A stretch of DNA of 64,000 nt from Lobulomyces angularis. Taxonomy: Eukaryota; Chytridiomycota; Chytridiomycetes; Lobulomycetales; Lobulomycetaceae. The stretch is taken from the NCBI GenBank assembly GCA_027604685.1, contig JADHYX010000058.1, positions 1 through 64,000 of the forward strand. Reading direction: 5' to 3'. The notes beneath the pieces were generated by a model. The model saw only the letters and a program-made list of their open reading frames with translations, ran no database searches and had not been told where the DNA came from. Shown in pieces: positions 9,869-21,712 of the stretch (its first letter is position 1; each line of letters starts with the position of its first letter). Position numbers and translations under genes: made by a program.

Positions 9869-12800
9869 TTATTTTTTTTGTAACTGAAGAAATCTTGAAA
9901 AATAAAAAAAAAGATAAGTTTAAAATTATATCAAGATTTACATACCGTTTTCGCAAACTTATTATTTCACGATTCTTTTTTTTTTTTGTCAAATCTTGTA
10001 AACTAAAAAGATCTCCTTTTAATATGATGAAATCTTCATCTGGAGTAAAAACTCTAAAAAGATAAGTGAATAATATTAAATGAAATAAAATAAATAACCT
10101 AGCTTTATCTAGTGATTTCAGTTTTTCTAATTTAAACTCATTAAGCAAAATTTCTTTAGCAACGTGCATATTATTTGAACATAAATGTAGAGCTTTTTTA
10201 ACCATGTTATTTCCATATTTCAATTTCAATATTTCCAATTCTTTTTTAAAGTTTTTAACTTCATTTTGTAAGAAATTTTGTTTTTTTGACAAAGAAATAT
10301 TCGATTTCCTTCTGCTGCATCTCAGTATGTTTTTTCCTTTTTCAGGTGTTCTCCCTAGTGGATCTATTATCAAATCATTATTACTGAAAATAAAAAGGAA
10401 GAAAAAATGAGTAAGAGCAAATTTATGAAAAAAATAAAACCCGAAATCAAGCTGAGTAAAACTCAATTCTCCTTCCGGCTCTCTTTTTTTTTTGGAATTT
10501 AAATATAAACTTTCTCTTTTAATATTGAATTCTTCTTCTACCTGTTCATAATCCTCTACATTTGTCCAACTTCTTTTTTTTCCATATATATTATCTGTGG
10601 ATAATTTATCAATTTCTTCTCTGAAAATACCTTTTTTTTTTTTTTTGGTATAATGCAAGTTGGAAATATGGTCTAGGTGATTATTTTCTTTTCCATCCAC
10701 CGCATTTATTTTTTTTAAATTCTTATCATCCTCTTTTTCATTACTATTTTTTAAAAAGAGCTCCGCAACTCCTAGTTCATTCAGCAAAACTTGGACCTCA
10801 TTGCCATCCCCATCAAATATTTCTACATACTGCCCATTCAATTTTAAGCTCGGTAAATAAATTGAATTGTCTAGGTTAAACTTTTTAGGAATTCTCAATC
10901 CACTTTTAAAATATAATGGAGTTGATGAAAGTAATGGAATCAAATCTGTACCTTCATCATTTAATTGCTCATTATCATCTTCATTAAATTTTTGTTCCAA
11001 CGCGCTCGATTTTTCTTCTGACTGCCGTTTTTTCAAAAATGCATTATTTCTTTCCACAATTTCAGTTCTTAAATTTGCAAAATTGCTTTCATCTCTTTCA
11101 AAAAGATCATTTTCTTTAACAGTTTTTTTTTTGAATGCATTTAAATTTTCTGCGCCAACTTTCTTATTTGTATCTTTTTTTGTTGGAATTTTATTATTTC
11201 TAGAAGGGAGTTGAAATTTATCAAATTTGTCAAATTTCAGAAAACCATGGTTATTCCATATCTGGGATTTCATTTCTTTTTTAACTAGCGGCGATTCTTC
11301 TTTTTTAATTATAACATCATCCGATTTTTCACTATCCTCTGATAAATTTTCCTCTTGAAAAGTTAAACTATTGAAAATTTTTTTTTTTTCCCCGTCAATA
11401 AATGACATTAATTCTTCAGGTGCTGAGTCCGTTATACTTAGCTGTTCCTCCGGTACATTGTCTTTTTTACCTGAATAAAATCGTTTTTTTTTAACTGTTC
11501 CTCCAGCAGTTGTTGAATTTGGTGTTTCAGATTCCCTGATCAAATCGCAGTCAATATCATGATGTGACTGGGAATTGTATTTTGAAATTAAAGGACTGTA
11601 CAGTTGAGCATCATCACTATAATCTTCTGCATCATGCTGCCGCGTCAAAATTCTTTTTTTTGAAGGAGCAACAAATTCATCATCACTTTTATTGTTTAAG
11701 CTCATTTTATCACGCAGATTAGTTTCCTTCAAATGAAATTAAAATTTAATTTTTGAAAGTTCATGTATACTACCTTATCATCTTTTAATTTTCCACTTTC
11801 ATCGCTATTCGAGTCAATAGAGTTATTGCCACAACTTACTTTTTCATCGTTACTTAAACATGTTGATAGTTTTTCCTTCGGATTCTCAATATTTTCATCA
11901 ACGCTGGAAGTATCCAGCTCCAAATATCTATATATATTAAAAAGATAAGCATTGTTTTCTTCATCTTGAATCTCCTCAATTTCTTTATCACGTATTTCTG
12001 AAAGGATTTCTAATTTAAAATATAAAAAAATTTCATGGAAATATGGTAAAAAAAAAAATAAAAGAAAAATTAAGAAAAATGCCTTTAGAATTTATTTCGT
12101 TTTTCAATCCATTTACAGCATCTTTAAACTCAGTTTCCAGTTTATTGTTTTTATCAAGATTAGTTGCATTGATCGGTGGGGAGTTCTCTGAAAGAACCTC
12201 TGCAGCTTCCTGCATGTTGTGTATTTCACTTACTTTAATTACATCTGCAGTTTCAAGCTTTGCCGAAAAAGGATTTACCTCGTTATTAGTGTCAATTGCT
12301 GTACATAACTTCTCATTCTTCTCCTCTTCTTCTATTGATGAGACGTGTGAACCTAGAGAGTGCGAAATTGTTCCTTCACTATTTTCATTTGAAGTACGGG
12401 AATTTGGTGAATCATAATTTTTTTTTTCAAATGAAGTATCTATTACACAGTTTTCAACAATTTTTTTTTTATTTAAAGCATTTTCCTTGGCAGCAATTCT
12501 TTTTTCTTTAAACTCCAAATTTTTAAATTTATTTCGCCATGATTCAGCTGTATGATGCGGTTGCTAAGAATAAACAAATTTTTATCAATTTTATTTTTTA
12601 GATAATTATTTTATTTTTTACTAGTTTTTCTAGTGCTTTGAATGTCTTTAACGAGTTGTTTCTACCACTAATAATGAAGTGTTCCAACAGTATTTCTTCG
12701 TCATTAAAACTAAAGGGAGTTTTTGTGCTGCAAGTAATGTAAAAATAATTATGATTAAAAAAAATTAGAGCAAAATAAAAACCGCTTTAAAGAGTCTCTA

Positions 12801-13860
12801 AAGTTAGTGGATGAAATGGAAGCTACTTTATTATTGTTTTGCCTGGTTGCTTGGTATGTAAAATCATCATAATTATTCTGCCTTTCTAATTTTTTAATAA
12901 TTTCATTTCTTTCTAATTCAGTTAGTGTATTAAAACGATTTTTCCATGATTGTGGGGAATGAGTGGAATGCTTAAAATAATAGATTAAGAAAAATAAAAA
13001 AGAAATTTACATCTTCTGCAAGCTTTCTCCAAACAGCAAGTGAATTTTTCTGGTCATTTTCAAGGTAGTGCCGCATTAAAATATAGTTATCTTTAGAAGT
13101 AAATGGAATTCTTTCTAATGGAGCTTTAAAAATTGGAGAAAAATTCTTATGTTTTGACATTTTGTATTCATCCACAGTTAGTAGAACACCTGCGTCAACT
13201 GAGTCAGTTACAAACGAGTATATAACCCCATCTGCATTAGTACTAACTACATTTTGGTTTAAAAAAAAACAAAAAGTTTTTATTACCTTCAGGGTTCACC
13301 AATAGGATGTCCGGTTTTTCAGTTGCGTTAACTAATATTCCACCATTTTCCTAATAGTATAATATAAAAAAATATCTTTTTTCTGAGAAAAAGAAAAATG
13401 TGGTATGAAAAAAACAACCTCGATCAAACTTCCTAATTTTTTAGTTTCAGTATTTAACACTCCGGGTATTCGAAAAGTTATTGGTGTGCCTTGTGAATTT
13501 AAAAAAACTTTTTTTTCATTATCCTTTTTTTCAGTAGTTTTTCGTAATTCTTCTGCGGACAAATCCAAAGCTTTTCTAAAAAAAAATTAAAAAAAACTTT
13601 TAGTTTTATTACTTTTCGATAATATTTTGAATTAAGTAATCATTGGTGTTCAGGAGTTTTTCATTTATTATTGAATCAGTAATAAAATCAACTGCAAGTT
13701 CAAGTTTGGAGTTTGACTCGGTAGAATTCTTATCGACCAAAATATAATCAGCACTACTTTGTGAGTCCAAACACGATCCATTGTGTTTGGTGATTAGTGT
13801 AAATAGTTTCGTTTTTTCCTCTAAGTTAGGTGCAAGAAAGAATTTTAAATTTGAAAACAT
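9869..13860 (-). CDS. RAP1: Rap1-like telomere/chromatin protein (BRCT, two Myb-like domains, RCT)
   Basis: Twelve exons (13860-13613, 13575-13419, 13350-13287, 13246-13011, 12970-12783, 12727-12622, 12563-12083, 12009-11774, 11726-10441, 10383-10099, 10053-9946, 9893-9869) give 1139 residues. The N-terminus (about 1-185) reads as a BRCT domain, ending FVTDSVDAGVLLTVDEYK. Residues about 200-250 form a Myb domain of Rap1 type: RIPFTSKDNYILMRHYLEN, WRKLAED, then SPQSWKNRF. A second Myb-like unit follows at about 298-350 (TPFSFNDEEILLEHF, then TAESWRNKF). A long acidic/basic linker precedes the C-terminal RCT domain (from about 1055), with CSNNMHVAKEILLNE and FTPDEDFIILKGDL. Rap1 acts at telomeres through shelterin or direct DNA binding and in gene silencing. 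Intron 7 starts with GC rather than GT. The 57-nt intron 10384-10440 keeps frame if unspliced. Confidence 0.85.
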
Positions 13861-14154
13861 TAATTAATATTTTTCTTGTGTATCAACAATAAAATTCCTT
13901 TTTTTATTGTTTTTTTATTAATCAATAAAGCAATTTGTTTTTCAGTAAAGATTGTTGATTATTTTTGATTATTTTTGAATATTTTTGATATTACCTTTTT
14001 TTTTTTTTTTTTTAACTTTATTTTAAAAAAACCCTTCTCCATAAATTATTAATATTAAATAAACTAACTATACATTACATTATTCCAGAAAGAAAAAGAA
14101 TTAAATAGTTTTATAATTTAATTTAATGGCTAAAGAAAAAAATTTTTTTGGATA
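13861..14154. other. Spacer between antiporter 3' end and Rap1 start
   Basis: T-rich tracts (about 14000) lie upstream of the Rap1 start, plausible as a poly(dA:dT) promoter element. Nothing else was seen. Confidence 0.35.
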
Positions 14155-16469
14155 TTAACATAAGTCATTCTGGGAATCAGCAATACCATCCAAAGTAGAA
14201 TCTGATGCACCAACTTGTATCTCTTCTGAAGATTGTTCATTAAATGGAATTAATTTTGGTTCAAGATCTGTTTCCTTATTTTGAAATTCTTTTTCAAACA
14301 ATACTAAGCTTTCAGTGTTTTTGAGACAAATGGATGAGGCGGGAATGTATCGGCCATCAGCAGTTCTGTTAAACAAATTAATAAAAAGTTTGATAAAATT
14401 TATGAGCACCTAACTAGGGGTTCTGGACTTGATATTACTCCAGCACTCATTGCTACACCGGTTGGCCACGTTGGAGCAATTCCCCTCCCTCTCGAAGTTT
14501 GTGACAAAGTTCTGCTTTGCGTACTGCATTAGTGAAATTTTGTTTATTTTATATTAACCTGGTATATCGTATCCCTACAATCGTTAGGTGGACAAAGGGG
14601 ACCATTATTCCGTGGCATATCACAGAAGAAAATACTGAAGAAAACAGTATAATTTAATTATTATTCAAAAATTTATTTCTGCTTTACCTATAAATGCTAC
14701 TACAGGACCAAACAATTTATTGTCTGGAAAAAGTATTGATCCCCTTGTTTGATACCTATTACCATATGTAATTCTGGTAAAAAAAAATGTTTGAAATTTG
14801 TTAGTTAATATACCAAAGAGCTCCAACTCCAACTGGACCAAACCAGCCTTGTTCGGAAAAATTAAAAAAAGCTACGATTTTATTTTATTTTCCATACCAA
14901 CAAAGAATGCCTCCGAAAATGACAATAATGGAGTCATAAATCTCATCATTAGTAAAACAGCAGGCAGCCTTCTAACAATTAATATCAATACTGCTGCTGT
15001 AATTAAAATCCAATATGGTAATTCTGCTGTACCATATGCATTCCATGGTATAATAGAACCAAAAAAAATAAAAAAAACTTCATTTTGAAATGGTATAAAA
15101 ACTGAACTTTTTTCAAGTTTGTACCTATATTAACCAGCATATCTAAAACCTCTTTTAATTGAAAAAAAATTTAGTAATAATTTGTAACATTATTTTACCT
15201 TGAACATGTGCATCATGAGTTTCTTCAGCAAACCAGCCATCCCAAGCAAAAACTGTACCTAATTGTGTACAAAAATGAAATCATTTCTTCTACATCATAA
15301 ATATATTTACCAGTAACTAAAACAGCAACAAATGAGGACATTCCTAACATCGTTACAGTTCCTAAATAAAATCCACATTAAAAATAAAATTTTTTTTTTA
15401 ATATTTACCAGATGTAAACATTGCTAGGGCTAATTCAAAAACTAAAAAATTTTTTTTATCTATCCAATTATTTTTTTCACTAGATCGAAGAGAAATTCTA
15501 GAAACGTAGCCAATTATAGCACCCAAAATTGCAGCACCAATTATCTCGTATAAAATGGTTGCATAAGACCAATGCAAGAAAGCCTCAGCCATCGAAAACT
15601 TCATTAAAAAATAGGCAAGCTGAAAAAGTGGGAAAACACATCCATCATTTGAAGCACTTTCAGCTGAAAGTAGTTGCCTTACTCGGCTAATTTTTTGTAA
15701 TTATATATTTATATTTTCTTTTTTTATTACGGATGAATGTGTAATTCAGCGAATCTACCATTAACAATTGAGTTCGCTAAAATTGGATCTGTTGGGGCGC
15801 AACAAGCAGCGATTAATAAACTCTCATACCATGTAAACCCTATTACCTTCCAAAATACTAGCGCCGTAGTTAACCACATACTAATTATTTATTTTTTGTT
15901 TAATTTATTAAATAAGGTTTTTTTCATTACTAAATTGTGACTGGTCCTGAATTTTATAGATTTTTTAATAAAATTATGTTAATAAAAAAAAAATTTATAA
16001 ACCAAGCAAGATTAATAAGGACTTCCACCTTTTATTCCAAAATTTTTTAGAAAGGGATATTGCTGCAGCCATGATTTGAATTGAAATTACTATATCCGTA
16101 AAGTAATAAATAGTTTTATTGATATCATTGGTAAGTTTGAAGGGGTTAATTATATTAAATGCAACAGGGCCAAAAATAATTCCTAAATTTTATTAGAATC
16201 ATTGGTTTTTTTATATATTAAACTATTAAACCAATAAATGTAGCAACCAAGGAATCGGAAAGGAAGCACTTTTCTTTTACAACAAAAGAGACTAATCCAA
16301 ATATTAAAATAAAACCTTTTTTTTTTTTTTTTTTTCAATTAACAAATATTGGAATTCTCCTTACCTCCGATAAAACTAGAAAGTGAAGCAATTTCATTGG
16401 TTCCACCTATTAAAACTCAATTCTAATAAATAAAAAAATTAATTGTTTACCATGGACTTCAATAATCAT
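14155..16469 (-). CDS. NHA1/Sod2-type plasma-membrane Na+(K+)/H+ antiporter
   Basis: Sixteen exons (16469-16451, 16406-16365, 16315-16232, 16182-16003, 15946-15931, 15880-15731, 15686-15409, 15361-15311, 15258-15199, 15151-15125, 15077-14898, 14847-14814, 14755-14688, 14634-14559, 14523-14410, 14365-14155) give 529 residues. CPA1 fungal antiporter signatures are clear: GIIFGPVAFNIINPF, CCAPTDPILANSIVNG (the conserved TDP in a membrane helix), LLSAESASNDGCVFPLFQL (ESAxND motif), AWDGWFAEETHDAH, and GWFGPVGVGALWY. These proteins export Na+ and K+ in exchange for protons. The C-terminal cytosolic tail is short, closer to S. pombe Sod2 than to the long S. cerevisiae Nha1 tail. The start codon choice rests on a 19-nt first exon and is less certain. 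Confidence 0.9.
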
Positions 16470-17349
16470 ATTATCTATTTTAGATAAATAATATTTTTAT
16501 TTTAGTTTTACAAAGTTAAAAGCCCGCAATCGCGTATATAAAATTTTATTGTGTCATACCTCAGCCAACTTAATTCAATAGTATAAATTTTTCCAATATA
16601 GTAAAAATTCAAAAACATTTATGTTAAAACTGTATTCAATCAAACTTTGATGTACTGAATAAACAAACAAAAGTGTTAATCAAATGTACTATTTAAGTTT
16701 GAAATTAAATAAAAATCTTCAATTGGAGTTTTTCATTTGATAACAAAACTTAAAGTATTTAAAATTAAACTATTCAAAGGAATGCAAAAGAAAAGAGAGT
16801 AGATGGTTTAATAAGGAAATGTGATAAACATGTATCATGAGGTTAAGTTTTAAAAGGAAAAATTATAGATGACTTCTTAGTGGAAAGTTCATATGATTGA
16901 ATCGTTATAAAGGGGTAGCATTGACTGGTTCAACCTTCCTTATACATACAAGAAGTCAAAAGTCGAATTCAAGGAAATTGAGTAATGCAGTATTGAAATT
17001 TGACTGAAATTGTAAAAAGTTAATGATGTACATGTTGAAAAATTAGAATCAAAGAAGAATAAACTTATTTTTTGGCAAATATTTCATTGCAATTACAATT
17101 CTAATCATATATTAATTTTCGCAACCACTACAATATACTGATGACACAAGTTGAATCAAATTTATAAACCAACGCAAGATACTCACAAATTAATGATATT
17201 AAATCTGCAATTAAGCTGCCTATCAGTTGTAGTAAAAAGAGCAGCATCAGTTTTTTTTTACATGGATCTGTGTCACCTAAAAAAAAAAAAAAACCTTATA
17301 CTAAAAATTTTTTTAAAACAAACACCTCTATTATACTCTTTTTACTACG
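16470..17349. other. Divergent intergenic region, antiporter / OGDH
   Basis: About 880 bp between two divergently transcribed genes. It is AT-rich with no coding frame of merit and no recognised motif. Confidence 0.4.
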
Positions 17350-20300
17350 ATGTGGAAGGCTGTAGTAAATAACGGTTCTTACCATAAATTGAAGCTGTCC
17401 AACGCAACAAAATTTATTATAAATAGAAGCAATATTAATATTACTATCCGTCGAAATTCCAATTTTTTAAACTCTACCAGCTCTTCATATATTGATGAAA
17501 TGTACTCTGCTTGGAAAAAAGATCCTTCTCAAGTTCATTTATCATGGCAAATATATTTTAAAAATTTATCAAATAACGAAAACTTTGTGGTTCCAAATCC
17601 CCCTACAATCACTTCTTCTTCATCCCAGTTACTCCACTCTATTGGCGGTGATTTAATGACCTATGAAACAACTTCTTCTTTACCTGAAAACGCAAATCAA
17701 GCTCAAATCAAGGATCATATGAAAGTTCAGTTAATGGTTAGGGCATACCAGGTATTTTTTCTTTTTTTTGTTGTTTTATAAATTTTTAAGGTTCGTGGTC
17801 ATGAATTAGCTGATATTGATCCGCTGGGTATTCACCGTCCAAATCCCGCTCCAGAATTAGATTATAAACATTATGGCTTTACAGAAGCTGACTTGGATAG
17901 ATCATTCCAAATTGGTGCTGGTATTTTACCAAGGTTTAAAAAGGCTACCGAGAATAAAACTATGACTCTCAGAGAAATTATTCAAGCCCTTCAAAATACA
18001 TACTCAAAACATATCGGTGTCGAATATGGACATATCTCTGACAGAGCAATGTGTGACTGGATCAGAGAGCGAATTGAAGTTCCTACTCAGTTCAATTATT
18101 CCAAAGAAAAAAAATTGGTTATTCTGGACCGGCTCATATGGAGCGACAGTTTTGAAAGATTTGTTGCCCAAAAATACCCTAGTGAAAAGAGGTTTGGTTT
18201 AGAAGGGTGCGAAAGTCTAATACCGGGAATGAAAGCAATGGTATTTTATTTTATGATTTTAAAATATATTTTTTAGATATCAATTTTTAACCAACATTTT
18301 TAGATTGATAGATCCGTCGAACTTGGTATCGCTTCTATAAATATTGGTATGCCTCATAGAGGCAGACTAAATGTTCTATCAAATGTTGTTAGAAAACCTA
18401 ACGAATCAATATTCAGTGAATTTACGGGATCTTTGGATAATCACGTTGAGGGATCTGGGGATGGTAGATATTTTATTAAAATTATTTTTTTTTAAATTGA
18501 CAAAGTACAGTTAAATATCATTTGGGAATGAATTACTTTCGTCCTACACCCTCAGGAAAAATGGTACATTTGTCACTAGCAGCTAATCCTTCTCATTTGG
18601 AAGCTGTGGACCCGGTAGTGATGGGAAAAGTTAGGGGTTTACAATTCTATCAAAATGATGCTGATACACATAATAAAGCTATGGGTGTACTTTTACATGG
18701 TGATGCCGCCTTCTCAGGACAAGGAGTTGTTTACGAGACATTAGGGATGTCAGATTTGCCATCTTACACTACTGGTGGTTGTATCCACATTATTGCCAAT
18801 AATCAAGTTGGATTTACTACTGATCCTAGATTTTCAAGGTCTACTCCATATTGTTCTGATGTTGCAAAAACCGTTAATGCGCCTATATTACATGTAAACG
18901 GCGATGACGTGGAAGCTGTTGTATTTGCCTTAGAATTTGCAAGTGAGTGGAGAGCTAAATTCAAAAAAGATGTTGTGGTTGATTTAGTATGCTATAGAAA
19001 ATATGGACACAATGAAACTGATCAACCTGGATTTACTCAACCTTTGATGTATCAAGTACTTAATGAAAAATTTTCTTCTTTGTCTAATTTAATTGTTTTC
19101 TAAGAAAATCAAAGGTATGAAACCAGTTGCAAATAAGTACGTAGAGCAACTTTTATCAGAAGGTGAAGTAACATTGGAGGAAATTGAAGCTTTAAAAGCT
19201 AGAATTTGGGATATTTTAGAAAAAAATTATGAAGCCAGTAAAACTTATAAAGCGAACTCAGCTGAATGGGTTTCTTCCACATGGCCAGGTAAAAACTATT
19301 TTTTTTTTTTTTAATATATTGTATTTATTTTATATTAAGGATTTAAGTCTCCAGCAGAATTGGCTGCTGTAACCGTCACCACAAAACCAACCGGTGTTAG
19401 TAAAGAATTATTAAAGCACATTGGTCGTCAAACTGGTGTTTATCCCGCAGAAGAATTCAAGGTTCATTCCAATTTACAAAAGATTTTAAAGCAACGACAA
19501 GAATCCGTGTTAAATGAGCACGGAATCGACTATGCTACTGCTGAAGCGTTGGCTTTTGGATCCCTTTTAACTGAAGGCACACATGTTCGACTAAGTGGTC
19601 AAGATGTAGAAAGAGGCACCTTCTCTCACCGTCACTCTGTTTTACATGATCAAAATTCAGTATGCTTTTTTTTTTTATCAACAAATTAATTTTTTAAGGA
19701 TGCTCTTCTTGTCCCTTTAAACAATTTAGTTGTACCAGATCTTGTACCTAGTCAAGCACATTTTTCAGTTTCAAATTCATCTCTTTCGGAATATGGTATT
19801 TTAGGCTTCGAGCTTGGATATAGTTTTGTGTCACCAAATCAATTAGTTATGTGGGAAGCTCAATTTGGAGATTTTGCTAATACTGCACAATGTATCATTG
19901 ATCAATTTATAAGTTGTGGTGAACAAAAATGGCTTCAAGTACTAATACATGAATAATAATTTATTTGTTTTTTTTTTGAAATTTTTTAGCGAACAGGATT
20001 AACTTTATTATTACCTCATGGTTATGATGGGCAGGGGCCAGAACATTCCTCTGCAAGGATAGAAAGATTTTTACAAATGTGTGATGAAGACCCTTACCTC
20101 ATGCCAGATCCAGTTGGTACCGAAAAAAAAAGTTATTCTAGACAACATCAAGATATAAATATGGCAATTGTTTACCCTTCAACTCCTAGTAACTACTTTC
20201 ATGTTTTGCGTAGACAAATTCATCGGGATTTTAGAAAACCAGTATAAAATATCAATGTTAATGTTAAGTTTTTTTTTTTTTTTTTTTGTTTTAGCTTATT

Positions 20301-21192
20301 GTCTTCAATTCAAAAGCACTTTTAAGACATCCTTTGGCAAAATCAAATTTGGCAGAGATGGAGGAAGGCACAAGATTTCAACGATTAATTCCTGAAGTTT
20401 TACACCCTAATCCTCTTTCAACAACCTCTCTTTCAGACGAAGCTTCTGAACTAGTAGGAGGATCTCATTGGCAAAGAAACAATGTTGAAACTAGAATTCC
20501 ATATGGACTAGTTAAGGATCCAAATTATCCTTTGGAAGCCTCATTACCATCAATAGAATCCTCATCTTCAGGTTCAATGGATAGTGGAGATTTTAAACTT
20601 TTACCACCAAATGAAATAAAAACTGTGATATTTTGTACAGGGCAAGTTTATTATTTACTTCATAGAGCTAGAACATTAAACCAATTAAATCACATTGCAA
20701 TTGTTAGAATTGAACAGTTATGTCCATTTCCATTTTGGGAAGTTCAAAGAGTGGTTGACTTTTATGGGAATAATTTAGAAGAAATTGTTTGGTGTCAAGA
20801 AGAAAGTTTTAACGCTGGAGCTTGGCAACATGTTGAGCCTAGATTTGAAACTAGTATTAGGCAGACTACTTGGTATAACTCTCAGGTAATAAATGAAAAT
20901 AATTTTTTTTTGTTAATTTTTAAATTAGGGTGCTGAAAAGTGGAGAGAAACATTAGATAATAATAGATATGCAGGTGGATTAGAAAATATTAGACAAGCC
21001 AATAAACTGCCAAAAAGTGTTAGAGGAGGCAGGTACATCCGATATGCTGGAAGAGATCAAAGTGCAGCACCAGCTACTGGCATTAAAAAACAACATAAAT
21101 TTGAAGAAGTAACACTTGTCAGCGAAGCTTTTTTTAATGGGGATTTGAAAAAACCTTTAGATATGGTTCAGGGAATTCCTAAATTTATTTAA
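17350..21192 (+). CDS. KGD1: 2-oxoglutarate dehydrogenase E1 component, mitochondrial
   Basis: Ten exons (17350-17751, 17791-18240, 18304-18463, 18511-19055, 19105-19288, 19340-19659, 19699-19938, 19990-20241, 20295-20885, 20929-21192) give 1135 residues. It catalyses thiamine-diphosphate-dependent decarboxylation of 2-oxoglutarate in the TCA cycle. The N-terminus is basic and Ser-rich, like a mitochondrial presequence, followed by the E2-binding-type segment [20 protein letters not shown]. Catalytic and cofactor motifs are present: [79 protein letters not shown] and [14 protein letters not shown]. It is about 100 residues longer than usual because of two insertions in the C-terminal region (near 20398-20612 and 20886-21015). 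The protein ends in a normal [13 protein letters not shown] motif plus a short tail. Confidence 0.97.
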
Positions 21193-21712
21193 AATTATAA
21201 AATAATTATTTTTTTTGGTATTTTTTTCCTTTTTTAAATGTGCTATTATGAATTTGAAAATATTTATAAAATAAAATAAAAGAAATATAAAATTTTTGAA
21301 TTTTAATATTTCTGAATTTGTTTCTTACTTTTATGTAATAATTTTTGTCAAATTAAGATTTCCACTTAACAAACCATTAATCATACTTCATAACACCAGT
21401 TTATCAGTCATAACAAAAAGCAGCGAAAGGAAGAAAAAAAAAAGTTAAAAAAACAACATGTTTTCAAAAAAACTTATGGAGTGTGGTTTTGGCAAAATGT
21501 ACCAAAGTTATCTTTATTTAACTTTCCAATATCAGCTAAAATTAACTTGTCCTAAAACCCTAAAAATTTGATTGAAGGGGGAAATTTCTACAACATTTCT
21601 TTTTTAAAAAAGCATTTAATTATTTCATAATTATACCTTGATAAAATAAAAATTAAAAAAAGTTTACTTTTTTATTATTATATAATCTAATATATCCACA
21701 ACAAAGGGGAAA
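21193..21712. other. Intergenic stretch, no feature seen
   Basis: OGDH 3' flank and upstream region of the WD40 gene. AT-rich, nothing supportable. Confidence 0.4.
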
